A DNA stretch of 64,000 nucleotides from NCBI GenBank assembly GCA_963678675.1, contig OY783195.1:27825385-27889384 (forward strand), given 5' to 3'. The notes beneath the pieces were generated by a model that saw only the letters and a program-made list of their open reading frames with translations, searched no databases and had not been told where the DNA came from. A program made the position numbers and the translations under genes. The stretch's first letter is position 1; each line of letters begins with the position of its first letter. This stretch comes from Xiphydria camelus (Eukaryota; Arthropoda; Insecta; Hymenoptera; Xiphydriidae). Below, in pieces: positions 21,703 to 34,285 of this stretch.

Positions 21703-23146
21703 ATGGTTCAACGACTAACCTACCGACGACGTTTGTCGTATAACACAAAAAGCAACAGGAGACGCATGTAAGTTCGTCATTCCATTGGTAATTATAAGAT
21801 CACGAAAAATTCTACTTTGAGTCTCAATTTGTTCGTTAGCCCAAGACAATACTTGTATTTCGTCTTCGGTGACAAGTGAGGTTATGTTTTGGTTTCCGCA
21901 AACGATTCGCTGGAGGTGTTCACGTGGTTTTGGCTGGTGAAAAGCCTCTCTTGCGAAAACGTTTCTTTTGACGTTGGAACAGAAGTCGAATCTGATTAAT
22001 GTAGCTGAATCGTGATAAGATAATAACAGGGTGTCCAGTGGTCCTTGAAATCCTTGAACTTAGATTTTGCTTGTTCTTAAAAAGTTCTGGAAGTGTCATT
22101 GCATTTTTGTGTAAATCCTTGACGATTTATTTTTTGTTCGTTTTACCGAAGCACTAAATTCTTTAAACAGTAAAGTCTAATTTGGACTGGGTACATCGAA
22201 CAGCGACTAATGAGCAAATAGGCACAGCATGTTTGTTGAAATATTCTTGTTGTTTCATTATATGGGTCATTTTCTTCGTTTATCACGGAATAACATACCT
22301 CTCGTATAGGTTATTTTTAATCGTTTCAAGTCGTTGAAAATCCTTGAAGAGTCCTTTAAAAGTATTTGAATGCCACTCTGGAATTGTGCTGGACATCCTG
22401 TAATAGTTCAACAATGAAGCGGTCTTTTATGGAGGCACAAACATTTTTTGTGCATCTCTACCTTATTTTATTTCAGAGTGCGTACTCCGGGTGGTAAATT
22501 GGTGTACCAGTATCTAAAGAAACCTAAGAAGATCCCCAGATGCGGTCAGTGCAAAGATAAATTGAGAGGCATCCAGCCTGCGAGGCCTATGGAAAGATCG
22601 CGTATGTGCAAGCGAAAGAAGACCGTCAAACGCGTGTATGGTGGTGTACTTTGCCACAAGTGTGTCAAAGAGAGGTAACTCTTGTATATTTCAATTATAC
22701 CTTATTGGAATGATGATTTTCAGATTCTTCCAGTTTCAGTGTTGACTAGACTGTAGCTAGATAATCGTTCGATAATCGATAGAAGGATCTTCGAGCCTTA
22801 GCTTTAAAGGATGCGATTCGATATGAAATACGTAGTGTAAATGTTAAAAATTTTTACTCAGCCTTTTATAATGCAACATTAATTAATCATTGAAACTATA
22901 CTTCAAATTCGTGAATTGGATCGATGCCTGTGGCTTATATTTATCGCGCTATACACACTTCGTTTCCAGTCATCAAAAAATGCCCCGCGATTGTTCGGTA
23001 CTACGTAACTTCGAACGTCTCAATTTCTAAACATTGCATATTCTTACAGAATAGTCCGCGCGTTCTTGATCGAGGAACAAAAGATCGTAGTGAAGGTGAT
23101 CAAGGCACAGCAGGCCTCCGTGAAGGCGAAGAAGGCGGAAAAGTAA
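21703..23146 (+). CDS. RpL34: Ribosomal protein L34 (eL34)
   Basis: Three coding exons, 21703-21767, 22477-22674 and 23050-23146, join in phase to 119 residues. The N-terminus MVQRLTYRRRLSYNTKSN, then VRTPGGKLVYQYLKK, two CxxC-type pairs (CGQCKDKLRG and VLCHKC) and VRAFLIEEQKIV are the conserved signature of eL34, a large-subunit protein binding rRNA and zinc. The short lysine-rich tail (VKAKKAEK) is normal. AATAAA at 23175-23180 gives the poly(A) signal. Intron 1 holds a MITE at 22026-22402. A non-coding TOP exon lies at about 21511. Confidence 0.98.
22026..22402. mobile_element. MITE with CAGGGTGTCCAG ends in RpL34 intron
   Basis: It opens ACAGGGTGTCCAGTGGTCCT and closes GTGCTGGACATCCTGT, which are imperfect inverted ends. 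The interior is AT-rich, with AAATCCTTGAA words mirrored at both ends. It has no coding sequence. Confidence 0.6.
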
Positions 23147-23174
23147 TTTTCGACCCTCTTTTAATTAAACGATA

Positions 23175-23180
23175 AATAAA
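23175..23180 (+). terminator. RpL34: RpL34 poly(A) signal
   Basis: AATAAA lies 29 bases after the stop codon, in the expected place for a short ribosomal-protein 3' UTR. Confidence 0.7.
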
Positions 23181-23199
23181 AAATCTCAAAAAAATGTAC

Positions 23200-26100
23200 T
23201 GTTTCACTTTTCAATTTTTCGCGACCTTCGCATGACTTAGTAATGTATTAGGACAGTTGAAATACGTTAAACAGCCACACATTAGTCACATTATGATACC
23301 GTGTATCAGAAACGATGGATCTGTAAAATTCGCGTCACGTTCTCATAATTTATGTCACCACGGCTCTTCTCTCTTCAGCTTTATTTATATTGCACAGTCT
23401 GAGTAGAGGTGGAGGGAGGAGGGAGATATAGTGAAATTATTACAAAAATTGAGGTAGAAACTCGAAAAGACAATGCGTCGTTTTATTTTGATACTCCGCG
23501 TATTTTCAACTGTTTGCAATCTTCCAAAAATACCCCTCATTTTTATCTCGCATAACCACATAATTTACGGAGCATTACTCGCGACATTGCCCGTCTTTTT
23601 GTACAGCCGGAACAACCCACGACCTTTCCACGTGAGTTCTTATATCCCTTGTGCACTATACCGAGATACTCTCATTGTATTGGAACTTTAAAAGCATCTG
23701 TTTTGAATATCGCTATCATCGTTAAAACCTTACAGATGTCTACCTATTAATGCTCTACAATTTACGTAAGAAAATACGCGAGGGGGATTCATTTGTATAG
23801 CTTCTGTGACTTACTCTAAACCGCTTGCCACGATGGTAATTCGAAGATTTTTTCAACGTTTGCATTCTGTAATGATATTTCTAAAGAGACAAGATAGAGT
23901 GGTGCTATTCTGATTGCGGAGGTGCGAATTCGATCTTGATTATTTCCTAATCTATGAATTTGATATCGAAATTAGTACACACTATACTACTCCGAAGATC
24001 AGATGAAGATTTACGCAAAAGTTCTGTACGTATGCATATCCGCGAGAAATCTGTAGGAAGGGAGATAATCGCGATTAAAGTCGAGAGATCAAGATTTCCA
24101 TCTCCGAGTAAATTAAATTAGTGGTTTTTCGTTGTTAAATGTCCCAATCAGATGCGATTTTAATCGGAGATAGAAATTTGTATAACAATCTCTACAGAAC
24201 TAATTCTAAAGAATTAGAATGTGGTAGAGTTATCGTATAAATTTAACGGGGACACAAAATTATCATGATTTCTGCATATCGGTGTGTATATTTAGACCCA
24301 TTTTTTGCGGTTTATTTCGCACGAACGACTTATCAAATTCCAACATACATCGCGATAAACTGCGAAGGATTCTTACGCCCGAATAAACGCGACGACGATC
24401 ATGCGATAACTCCCAAGTAAAACGATCGCTCGCCGCGCTTTGCGCTTTTGGTTTCGAGTTCTCTCGTTCCCGGAATAAATGCGTGTATCGCCGCCGAGAC
24501 GAAGAGTTATTGTATTCCGATTATGGGCAACAAGTGTGCGACCCGTCTACGGGTGTGAGCCAGCGACCGGCGTATATTCAACAAGAGCCTTATTTGTTGA
24601 ACGCTCTTTATACGTATGTACATATATGAGCAGCCTGCTACAGTTCCTGCAAGAATCGGAGTAGAATGGCTACGTGAACGCGCGGTCGGAGTCTCACAGC
24701 CGTATAAAGGGCAGACACCTGAGAATGCGACGAGCTAAGCGTACTGTCCCGAGCGAGAGCGCGATGTTTCGTCTAAGTTTTATCCCGAACGCGTGTCCTT
24801 ATAAGGGCGGGCTCGCGTATAACGCAGTAATGAAAAGGAACTTAAATTTTCCCTCGAGAGATTATCGCTTGAGTGTGGTAATAATTTATTAAATTAACTC
24901 TTAGTCTCTCAGCTCGAACGTTAAAAAGCATTTTGCGCGCGGCGTTCGCCGACGGGAAATATTTTTTTTTCTCAAAGAGAGAGAGAGAGAGAGAGACGCC
25001 TTGACGAATATTATCGTTCCCTCGCGCCGACATCGCGTCGTACCGAGCCTCGAGAGAATCTCCCCCGGCCAACGCCGCTATCTTCCAGACATCGCGTTAC
25101 ACGTCAGGGGCATTTATGCGGGTTATCGCTTCTAATCATCGTAAACGATCGCCGTTGACTGGATACATTCCAGTCGCGAGCGCTCCTAGAAGCCGAGCCC
25201 TACCTTTCGCACGGTGCTCGCCAGTTGCGACGCGAAAGAGTTCATAAAATATCAAACGAGAGGGGAAGAATGCTGAACTACCATTCGGGGGCTCGCTGCG
25301 TGCGCGGTTTCTTTCGCTGCGTCGTCCGGACAATCCGCGGAGAGGTGGATCCGGAGTAACTGAACTGTTATTCTGCATTGGACTCGTAATAAAAAGGTGG
25401 CGAGAGAACCGGGAAATCTCGAGGATTGTTAAAACCCTTTAGTCCCCCCTTAAGGTTCGTCTTTTAGCTTTGTTGGAAGTTAGCAAAATTTTGTCGAATT
25501 AGTGAGTCATCTCTGCTTACTTTCATCCGCTAAAGTAAATTTTGATCGGTCCTACTATATTTAATTATTTACATGTCGTTATCGTGTGGCTTTTTCATTT
25601 AATAGCCTAAAAATGTATTATTCAATTTAGAAAATCGAAAGCGACGGGCATGAATAGTTTGTCTACGAGAACAAAAGGTGCCTTATGTCATCAGTCCAGC
25701 TGCCGGCTCAATTGTGAAATTGACAAAGATTTAATCTGAAAATCAGGTAAATCTCAGGGAATTTTGAAGGCAGATTTTTGTCGCCACCCTGAATATCTCC
25801 TACGCGAGAGGCACACTCGTTTAGTAAGGATAATTAATTTCATCGCTTATCATATCGTGTATTTTTATTACAGAACACGATAAAAAGGGTAGGGCTTGCG
25901 GGAACATTTAGAACGCACACGGACATAAAGTTCGTTGATCCTCGCAAAATGTCACGCATCTAAATCTCGAATTGAACCTGTCGGTGGCTGCGCCCATTCC
26001 GCGTACTTCGCATTCGTCGAGCAGAGCGCGGTCTCCGGTGAACCCTGAACGCGCATTCAGGGAAAATTAGCAAGTCACGTCTTTCATTCTCACCTTTCGC

Positions 26101-29028
26101 TCCCGTTATCCCTCGTCCTGTTGTACAGTAAAATTCGATGTGATTTCAAAAAAAAATTAGAGACGCGTGAAAGGTCGTCCGCGGGAATTTTCATCGAGAA
26201 ATCTCTCTTCGGGAATAGCTCGCCTCCTCCTCCTCCGGATCGCTTCGCGGCGGTGCAACGATCGCCGCCGTCTCGAACGAGCGCGCACGAAGCGAGAAAG
26301 AAAGAGAGAAGAGCCGCACCCCCCGCGCGCGGCGAGAGAACGTGGGCAATCGCGACAGCAAAAACATCACGATGAAAACATCCCGCCGGATGCGGAGAGA
26401 GTACAATTTCACGGCCGAGCCCGGGTTCGAATATTCCTCCGTGAATTCTTTTTTTTTTCAGCTCGCCCCGATTGCGAGCCGAAGATGATCGCTACGGCTG
26501 CGAAAGGGGGTTTCTACCGCCGGACGATCGTTGCGCGCAGAATCCTCTTCGCAGTCGTTTCGCTTCGCTTCGATTGCTTCGAGATTGCTGCACCGCTCGG
26601 CCTTTGGTATTCGCCATCGAACGCGGTGCCGAGTGTTGCGTTGCATTTATGCGCGCGTAAGTGCCCGTTCCTTACGAATTGAGCGATACGCGAAATAAGG
26701 AGCCGCGTGTAATTATGTCGGGCAGAGAAGCGTGGATTATATTGCGCGTCTTTGAAAACGGGATTATCTCGCTTCCTGTGAACTTTTCGTTGGTAAAGGT
26801 ACAGAACTTTTTTGTAGATTAAAATGTGATCTTTAAAAAAGCTCTATACTAATTTCAACGTAAAGTTCACAGTTTGGAAGATAATCGCCATCGAACTCGC
26901 ATCGTCGAGACTGGCAATATCTTACTCTATAATTAGAAGGTGATAAGCTTTCAACCGTTTATTATTAAAGAAATCTTAAAGAGAGATCGAGATATCAGCG
27001 ATTTTATCATGAAGGACGATTTTTTTTCTTTTCCAAGGAACTAATCGCTATCAGTGGGATGTATACCTAAATGCAAGAGTAAAATTTCCAATGCGTCATT
27101 CTCATCCGCAAAGATCCGCCTTGGCGCGATCACGTGCAAACGATAATTCAGTGCCCGCGATCGAGGCTAATCGATTTTCGCCCGTTCGAGGTAACTCTCT
27201 CCCTCGTAAGCGATCCCAGCTCTTCTGCCGCGCTTGTCCCCATACGACGCGGGCCAGTAGCGATTGTCCGGTGTCGCGTTTAATTAAAGGGTATAAAATG
27301 GCGGTAAGAACGTACAATCGAGCGTAATTTGCCACGCGGGCAGAGGCGCGGCATGATTCCTATAATTTTCGGACCTCGTGTTTGACAAAATAACAAGTAG
27401 GTGGGTGTCGGTTTTCACACCCGCGGCTCGGCGGGGCTTCTCCGGAGAATGTAAAAAAGGGCAGAACACGAAACCGGTCCCGATGGATCTTTGTTATACG
27501 GGGTCTCTCGTCTCGCCTGGCGTCTCTGAATAAGGACCACCGATCCCAGGGACGGACGTCGCAGACTTGGGAGCCTCTCACGCGCTCGTAATACGAGACG
27601 CCGAGGAGAGGAAGGCCGTCGGTCGAGGAGGAGGCTGCATTTTTCCTTCGAAAATACCCGATTTACGTCGCGGTCTCGCTGTAAAAAACTCTCGGAGTTG
27701 CCGATCTCGTGGAAAATCTCGTGGAATCTCCGTTATCCGGCGACAGGGGGAAACAGGGGGGGCTTCTCGGGGAAATATCGTCCTGTCGCTTACCGATTTG
27801 TCGATAAACGAAGCTGGCAGATAAGAACGCCCTCCCTCGCGCCCGCGCCGTCCCTCTCCCACGCACGATCCCTCGCTCTCGCGTTTCTCTCTCGACTGGC
27901 CGCGGTTGGTGTTCTGATCGAGCGCCACTCGCCTCCCCCCTTCCAATTCACACCTGACTTTAGAGATAAAGAAACCTTTGGAGATATCGCTATCCCGCTT
28001 ACCGACCTTATTTCGGAAGGGCGCACGAGCCGAGACGCGAGAACGGGAGCAGCGGCGGTGGCGATGCTCTCGTCGCTGCGGGTAGTCCTTGTTACGCAAT
28101 AACGATCGAAAGAATATCTTCGGCCATTTGTCGCGATTAGCGGGACGCGCGGCGTTCGCTGGGAAGTCGAGATCGGGGCTGCTTCGCACTCTCGACGTTG
28201 AGTTGGACATTTTTTTTGCAATGGAAAGAAATTCGATTAACGAAATAGCACAAACGAGGGGATTTTTCAGCTGTAGGAGAAAATTCGAGAGAAAGCCACC
28301 GATGCAATGATATTAGCGATACTTTATATTGTGGTGCACGTAACGCAATGCACCTCAATTTTAGAACAAGTACATAAAAAAGTCTGATATCATTAAAAGT
28401 ATCGCAGTCGATAATTTTCCCGTCAACCCCTTCGCAATTTTCGTAAACGAATAATAACATTTCTAGCTATCGATTTGTGACAAATTTGATATTACAATAT
28501 ATGAAAGATAATCCAGAAGAGATGACAATTAATATGTAAAAATTACAGTGATGGAATCTACGTGTAATTATTTTTCATATTTTTTTTATATACTCTCTGC
28601 CTCGGAGGGTGTCTCGTTTTTCCCACGCGTTAGTGCAATACTTACGACGATACGAATCGTCGATCTGAATCCGATCGGCGGACTTTAGCGCGCTCTAATT
28701 CGAGAGGAAGGAAGTAATACGCGAATCGAGCGCCGCGACTCCTCTCGTTGACGACGTCTTATAACGAGGGGGTCGTCGTCGTGGTGTCCGTTCGAATCGC
28801 ACATAACGAGTCGCCGCGACCGTTTCTACGTCCGCCCCGGGAGCCCCTGGGTCTAAATAGACATTATTACGATCGATTATCCAATGGAGCCCGCGTCGAC
28901 TAATCTCGGCCGCGAGGAGCACTCCCGTTCTCGCGTCGCCACGGCGATATCGGAGTCGGGACGACGATGACGGTCGTACATACGTATACGTTAGGGGACA
29001 ATAATAATCGTAATGACTCCTCGGCACA
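23200..29028. other. Intergenic, CpG-rich, no gene recognised
   Basis: The many open frames on both strands in 24-28 kb overlap each other and are Arg/Ser-rich in all frames, which is what CpG-rich non-coding DNA produces. I see no conserved domain and no convincing exon chain. A GA microsatellite lies at 24977-24996, a family A repeat at 26752-26897, and a possible half copy near 24060. Confidence 0.5.
26752..26897. repeat. Family A fold-back repeat
   Basis: GATTATCTCGCTTCCTGTGAAC near the start is mirrored by GTTCACAG..AAGATAATCGCC near the end. The same element (CGCGATTATCTCGTTACC..GTAACGAGATAATCGCG) recurs at 30789, 37011 and 46513, with half copies elsewhere. Confidence 0.7.
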
Positions 29029-29329
29029 CGGAAACACCGATACTGGTAAATTTTACTGTATTTGCAATAAAAAAGGTATCCGGATGTTCCTACACGGAGA
29101 GAAGAATATAAAAATCACTGTTGTGTGTAATTTTTATACATTTTGAAATAAAACCTCCAATATCTGAATATGAAACTTAATATATTCCGTAATTATGAAA
29201 ATTAATATTTCCTTATGAAATTGCCCTTACAAATTTTATAAAGAAGTATATTGATTTTAATAATCACGCATCAGATAAAAGCTCTGTATACAATTGTATT
29301 GAATTTAATACACATTTTTTGTACAGTGC

Positions 29330-29490
29330 AGATAATAGGCTTGACTTTTTGAGGAAAGTATGCGTTCATTGCTCAGCTGTATGACAATAATTGATATACA
29401 ATAGTGACATTTACTAGACGTACGTCAACTGTTGTCACACAGTTTAGCAATGAACGCAATACTTTCCCCAAAATGTCGAGCCTATTATCT
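29330..29490. mobile_element. Hairpin MITE
   Basis: AGATAATAGGCTTGAC near the start and GTCGAGCCTATTATCT at the end, plus CGTTCATTGCT / AGCAATGAACG, form inverted arms of about 50 bases. It ends 7 bases before the next element. Confidence 0.75.
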
Positions 29491-29496
29491 AGTACA

Positions 29497-30376
29497 TACA
29501 GGGTGACATTTTGAAAACTTGCCACCCCAATATCTTAGAAAGTTACAGGGATTTTCTAAAAAACAAAAATACGGTTTCGGCAGTGGAGAGGGGGAACCAA
29601 AATGACATAATCGGAGACGCACCTACTCCAACCCCCTTAGGGGTAGCCCCCCCAACTTTGTAATCTTAAATAGCAACCCCCCATGTGTAATACAGCGTTG
29701 GAAAGCTCTTTAAAAATGCTTTACAACAACACCAAATTTTGGTACCTTTCGATGAGTAGTTTTCGCGCAAATCGAGAAAGAAACTGCCAGAAGTAAGTTT
29801 TGTCAATTTATTTATTAAAGGTCAATTATGTTACAATAAATTTTCGAAATGATTTCCATTATCTGATCTTACTCCCTGCGATTTCTTCTTATGGGGACAT
29901 CTGAAATCTGTTGTTTTTCAAACTCAACCAGCAAGCATTAACCAACTGAAACAGAGAATTATGCAAGAATGTCGCAAAATTTCAAGAACAACATTTGAAA
30001 AAGTCCGAAAAATCAATGGAAATCATTTCGAAAATTTATTGTAACGTAATTGACCTTTAATAAATAAATTGACAACTTACTTCTAGCAGTTTCTTTCTCG
30101 ATTTGCGCAAAAACTACTCATCGAAAGGTACCAAAATTTGGTGTTGTTGTAAAGCATTTTTAAAGAGCTTTCCAACGCTGTATCACACATGGGGGGTTGC
30201 TATTTAAGATTACAAAGTTGGGGGGGCTACCCCTAAGGGGGTTGGAGTAGGTGCGTCTCCGATTATGTCATTTTGGTTCCCCCTCTCCACTGCCGAAACC
30301 GTATTTTTGTTTTTTAGAAAATCCCTGTAACTTTCTAAGATATTGGGGTGGCAAGTTTTCAAAATGTCACCCTGTA
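29497..30376. mobile_element. Mariner/Tc1-like deletion derivative with long inverted ends
   Basis: It starts TACAGGGTGACATTTTGAAA and ends in the mirror CCCTGTA. About 300 bases at each end are near-identical inverted repeats. The centre keeps only a transposase tail (29868-30044). Confidence 0.85.
29868..30044 (+). pseudogene. Transposase C-terminal remnant (DDE_3-like)
   Basis: Encodes LTPCDFFLWGHLKS, then INQLKQRIMQEC to a stop codon, the typical end of mariner/Tc1 transposases after the second catalytic Asp region. There is no start and no upstream catalytic core, so it is a relic inside the palindromic element. Confidence 0.75.
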
Positions 30377-30788
30377 TAACAGTGATTATTACACTCGTCT
30401 CTTCTTGTACTGTGTGTGGTGAAGACAAATATTTCCTTCGAAATTAGTAAATTGTAATATAAACTATCACGATTTAATATTTTCAGAAGAAAAATTACTG
30501 TATCGTACTGTAAAAACATCCGAAATCACTCATGTGTACCTCTTTTGTTGTAAATACGGTAACATTTACTGGTATCAGTCTTTCCGTTTATGACGTGCGA
30601 CGCGCACGCTCATTCAGATACGCCGCGTCGCGTAATATACATACATATATTCATAGAGTGGAAATCGCACGCGATTAACGTCGACGTCCCCCGATCGAGC
30701 GAACGTCGTACGGCATAGTGTGGGATCTAATTTTCAAAGTAGGCATATCCTCTGACCGACCACGAGCGGTGTCCGAGTAGGCGGTCCA

Positions 30789-30930
30789 CTTCGATCGCGA
30801 TTATCTCGTTACCTGTGAACTTTCGACCCTCGACGCTGTGGGACTATTTTACGGACCGGAGTGTTATCTTCGAAAAGTTTCGTACCAATTCGGGCCAGAA
30901 GCTCACGGGTTATGAGATAATCGCGATTAA
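30789..30930. repeat. Family A fold-back repeat
   Basis: CGCGATTATCTCGTTACCTG at the start mirrors GGTTATGAGATAATCGCG at the end, and the interior carries the expected GTGAACTTT word. Confidence 0.7.
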
Positions 30931-31164
30931 ACCCAGATAGACTTGTATGATCTTCACGACTTTCATATGAACAAGAATTGATAATTTTTAAGTTTACGTT
31001 TGTTTTGCCGCACTGATCTGAAAAAAATAACTATTCTTAAATCAATTTACACTAAAGTGCGATTCAAATTAATCACTGTATTTATCGTAGCAACATATTT
31101 ATAAAAAATTGTGCTTATATTGAGTACATATTTATTTATTTGAAATTATTTGATGTCACAGATG

Positions 31165-31400
31165 CGCGGAAAAAAATTAATTGTGTTATAGCATTTACAA
31201 AATTTGTGGTAAATTTCGGGATAAAGCCAATGTATTGTTACGATAACTACAATTTTAGTAAAATATTACAGAAACGTTTGAAATTTCTACAAGTTTTACT
31301 ATAATTTTTACCAAAATGGCAGTTATCGTAACATTAAATTGGCCTTCTCCCGAAATTTACCACAAACTTTGCAAATGCTACGATTAATTTTTTTCCACGT
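31165..31400. repeat. Family C fold-back repeat
   Basis: GCGGAAAAAAATTAATTGTG and mirror at the ends, with AATTTACCACAAA and TTACGATAACTACAATTTTA words in inverted pairs. Related copies lie at 34109-34285 and 35282-35476. Confidence 0.7.
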
Positions 31401-31660
31401 ATTCACTTACTTGCAACAAAATATGCAGAAATATAAATATTTAAGAAATAAGGATCCGCGTTTACAACAATAGCTACAGAAGCACCTCAATGACGACTCA
31501 CAAAGCGCACAACCTTAATGCATTTGATGAGTCAAGAGTACCTAGAGCCGCTCTACAATTTACATACATTTGTCTATCTGGAGAGTGGACTCGCTTGTTT
31601 TTATATCGATAGCATCTATTTCTCTTGCACGGATTTATACTTTTATCACAGAGATCAGAT

Positions 31661-31735
31661 GGATAACGTTTATTGATAGGGAACCAAGCGCCAATGCGCA
31701 TTTGGCGCTTGGTTCCCTATCAATAAACATTATCC
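31661..31735. repeat. 34-bp near-perfect hairpin
   Basis: 31661-31694 pairs with 31702-31735 with one mismatch and a 7-base loop (TGCGCAT). The core word is GGGAACCAAGCGCCAA. It is too symmetrical for an ordinary microRNA precursor. It is more likely a tiny fold-back element or a cruciform. Confidence 0.8.
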
Positions 31736-33261
31736 AGATATACTTATAATCTTTCCGCGAATTCCCTCCCGATACGATTCGATCGAACGCATTATCCGGT
31801 GAAATTTAAACCCCGAAAGAGACGATCGTCGCTGTAACTTTCCACGAGAGCGGTAGGAAAATGATCCGAGGCACACGGATCGTGCGCCGAGTACAGCCCT
31901 GAATCCGTCTTGCGGGCTGAATAGGGGCCAGGGTGGAGAGGAGGCGAGCTGACCCACAGAGGCTGGGAGGCTACGCCGTGTTAGGACTCGGACCCACGGA
32001 TTTCGCTCCTTTGTGGGGCCTCTCCTCCTCCGACCGCCTCTCTCTCTCACCGAATGAAATATATTTTCTCCCCCTCGCGCCGCGCGAGTCGAATAGGACG
32101 GGATTTCGAGCCCTCGTATTCCCCGCTATTGTCGTGTTTCTCGGGGTAAAAGCAACGCCTCGCGCGCGGCGACCGGGCTCGTCTCTTCTTCCTCTTTTTC
32201 TTCGTGGAAGTCCGTCCGGGCGCGTCGCGATCTTATCCGATTTTCCATTCGATACTCCCGAGCCGGTCCCAATTTCGCGCCGGGCCGCTTCCCCTCCCGC
32301 GGGAATGACGCGTACGAATAACACGCGTCGAAGAAGCGCGGGCCCCCCCGTATACCTGGGCGCGCGCGGTTAGGCGCCAGAAAAATAAAAGTTCATCTCT
32401 TCTCGCGCGCCGCCGCGGGACCCGCTGCGATGTAACCCGCGGCTCCGTCGGCGCGCCGCCGTGAGCGCGGATATTATCCGTGAGGGGGGCGTGTTCCTCA
32501 GTCGTTGGACGTCAGGAACGATCGGGTTGATTTTTTCTTTCGAGATTCTGTTATCGCGTTAAAAAATGACCGTTGTTGAATTCGATTTGTGATCTGTATG
32601 CGTATTCGATGTCACGCAAAAAAGAAGATGTTTGGAAAAGTAATTACACGCTGGGTTGTGCTGAAAAAAAAAATTTGCTTCATTCAACTATCGATGAAGT
32701 TAAATACGGTGAACCCCTCAAGTGCAAGAAAGTTAGACTTGCAATACTATAAGGTATGCTGCAATTTTAAATATAATTTTCCAGCTTAAATAAGAAAATT
32801 TAAAAAAAATACAAAATGCGGGGTAAATGATTGTTTCTAAATTGTTTAAATCCACAACGAAAAATAATTGTGGGGGAACTGAATTCAACGCGAACTCGAG
32901 GCGCATTCGATCGAATGCACTTTCGCGCCGGAAACACCGCGGAAGTCTTCCTTCTCTCGCTATACATTGTACACACTAGTCCCCGCCGCGCGCGACCTCG
33001 AGCGATCCTTCGGTTCCGCTTGCGGTTTCGGAGCTATGAAATAGCCGGGACCGTTAATTAACCTTTTGGGTCAACGCGGTCGTTATATACAATGGACGTC
33101 ATTTTCATTGGCCTATTTTGAGAACCCACTTCGACTCCGCTCTCTATACCGCACAGTGTTAACCTACTCCCTCCCCACTTCGGCGAGCGATTAAACTTCC
33201 TTCGGAGGGCAATTACATTCCTTACGAATCGTCCGGCTCGGAATGGGCAATTCTTTAAATC

Positions 33262-33421
33262 GCTTTATTCATATCAATTTGATATTTCTTCCTTGCAATC
33301 ACATACTACCTTTTCCATACGATTGTAAAGCAGAGATGTCTAATTGATATAAATAAATATTTACTTGCGGCCCTGCAAGTAATTTTTAATAGATCCAACT
33401 AATTCTTTTTCTCCGTGTAGG
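33262..33421. repeat. Family B MITE (partial)
   Basis: Carries the family B words TTTGATATTTCTTCCTTGCAA and TTACTTGCGG..TGCAAGTAA, and the end TCCAACTAATTCTTTTTCTC followed by CGTGTA. Fuller copies are at 35478, 41387 and 44032. Confidence 0.7.
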
Positions 33422-34108
33422 TGTAATGAGATAACAGTGATTGAAGTTTCCTTCTTGGCGAGTAAATTTAGCCTCATGTGGTATGGTATTTTCGTCGAAT
33501 TGGAAACGAGCGACGATAGCAACGCTAAAGCGCGAGAGGCTCGTCGGCGCCCGTAAGTAGTCGCGCGATAGGAATCGCGTAAGTCAGTCAGTCGCCGTCA
33601 TTCAGTCACTCACTCGCTCGGAGTGCACATGATACCGCGTGGCTCTCGCTCGTGCGAGTGTATCGACGATATGGTATTACAATAATTATGACGCGCCTTA
33701 TCTTATCCCAATAGTTCGCTTTAACCAAGCGCGTTTATGTATACGGGCACTCCTCGTCGTCGTTTTACTTCCTTTCCAGAAAGGCGCGCCTATACGCGCG
33801 ATTTCGCGGGAAAAAATAGCGCGTACGCGGGTTCTCATCTTCGGCGATCCGCGCTACGACGCCTGTTTAGCTTATACGAGTCGTTGTCCTTCGAGATTTT
33901 TTTCTCTTTTTTCCAATACCTACGTCAAATCTCAATCATTTCGTTCGAAACGTCATTCGGACTCACTTCGATTCGCGGTATTTAAATTATTACTATATAT
34001 CCTAAATGAGTTTCGTTTGAAATTACTGAGAAAAATATTTGTCTGATCGAAAGGAATGTTTTCTTCTTGGATAGGTATTCCTATAATAGCACATTTATTT
34101 GACTCGAA

Positions 34109-34285
34109 GATGGAAAAAAAATAAATTGTAGCATTTATAAAGTTTCTGGTAAATTTCGTGACAAGGCCAATTTATTGTTACGGTAACCACAATTTTGACA
34201 AGTTTTACTATAATTCTTACTAAAATTGTATAATTATCGTAACAACAAATTGGCCTTGTCCCGAAATTTACCACAAATTCCGTTC
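34109..34285. repeat. Family C fold-back repeat
   Basis: GGTAAATTTCGTGACAAGGC mirrored by GGCCTTGTCCCGAAATTTACC around an internal GTTACGGTAACCACAATTTT pair. Confidence 0.7.

Larger units (their letters stand above)
29029..30597. mobile_element. Old element hosting two nested insertions
   Basis: The outer ends ACGGAAACACCGATACTGGT and the mirror of ACCAGTATC-like sequence near 30575 form inverted repeats of about 60 bases with moderate divergence. Inside it sit the hairpin 29330-29490 and the mariner-like palindrome 29497-30376. Confidence 0.55.

Noticed and set aside
26167..28221. Open frames of 130-210 residues in the CpG-rich intergenic region
   Set aside because: The same reasoning applies: no conserved blocks, no splice chain, and coding potential on both strands at once.
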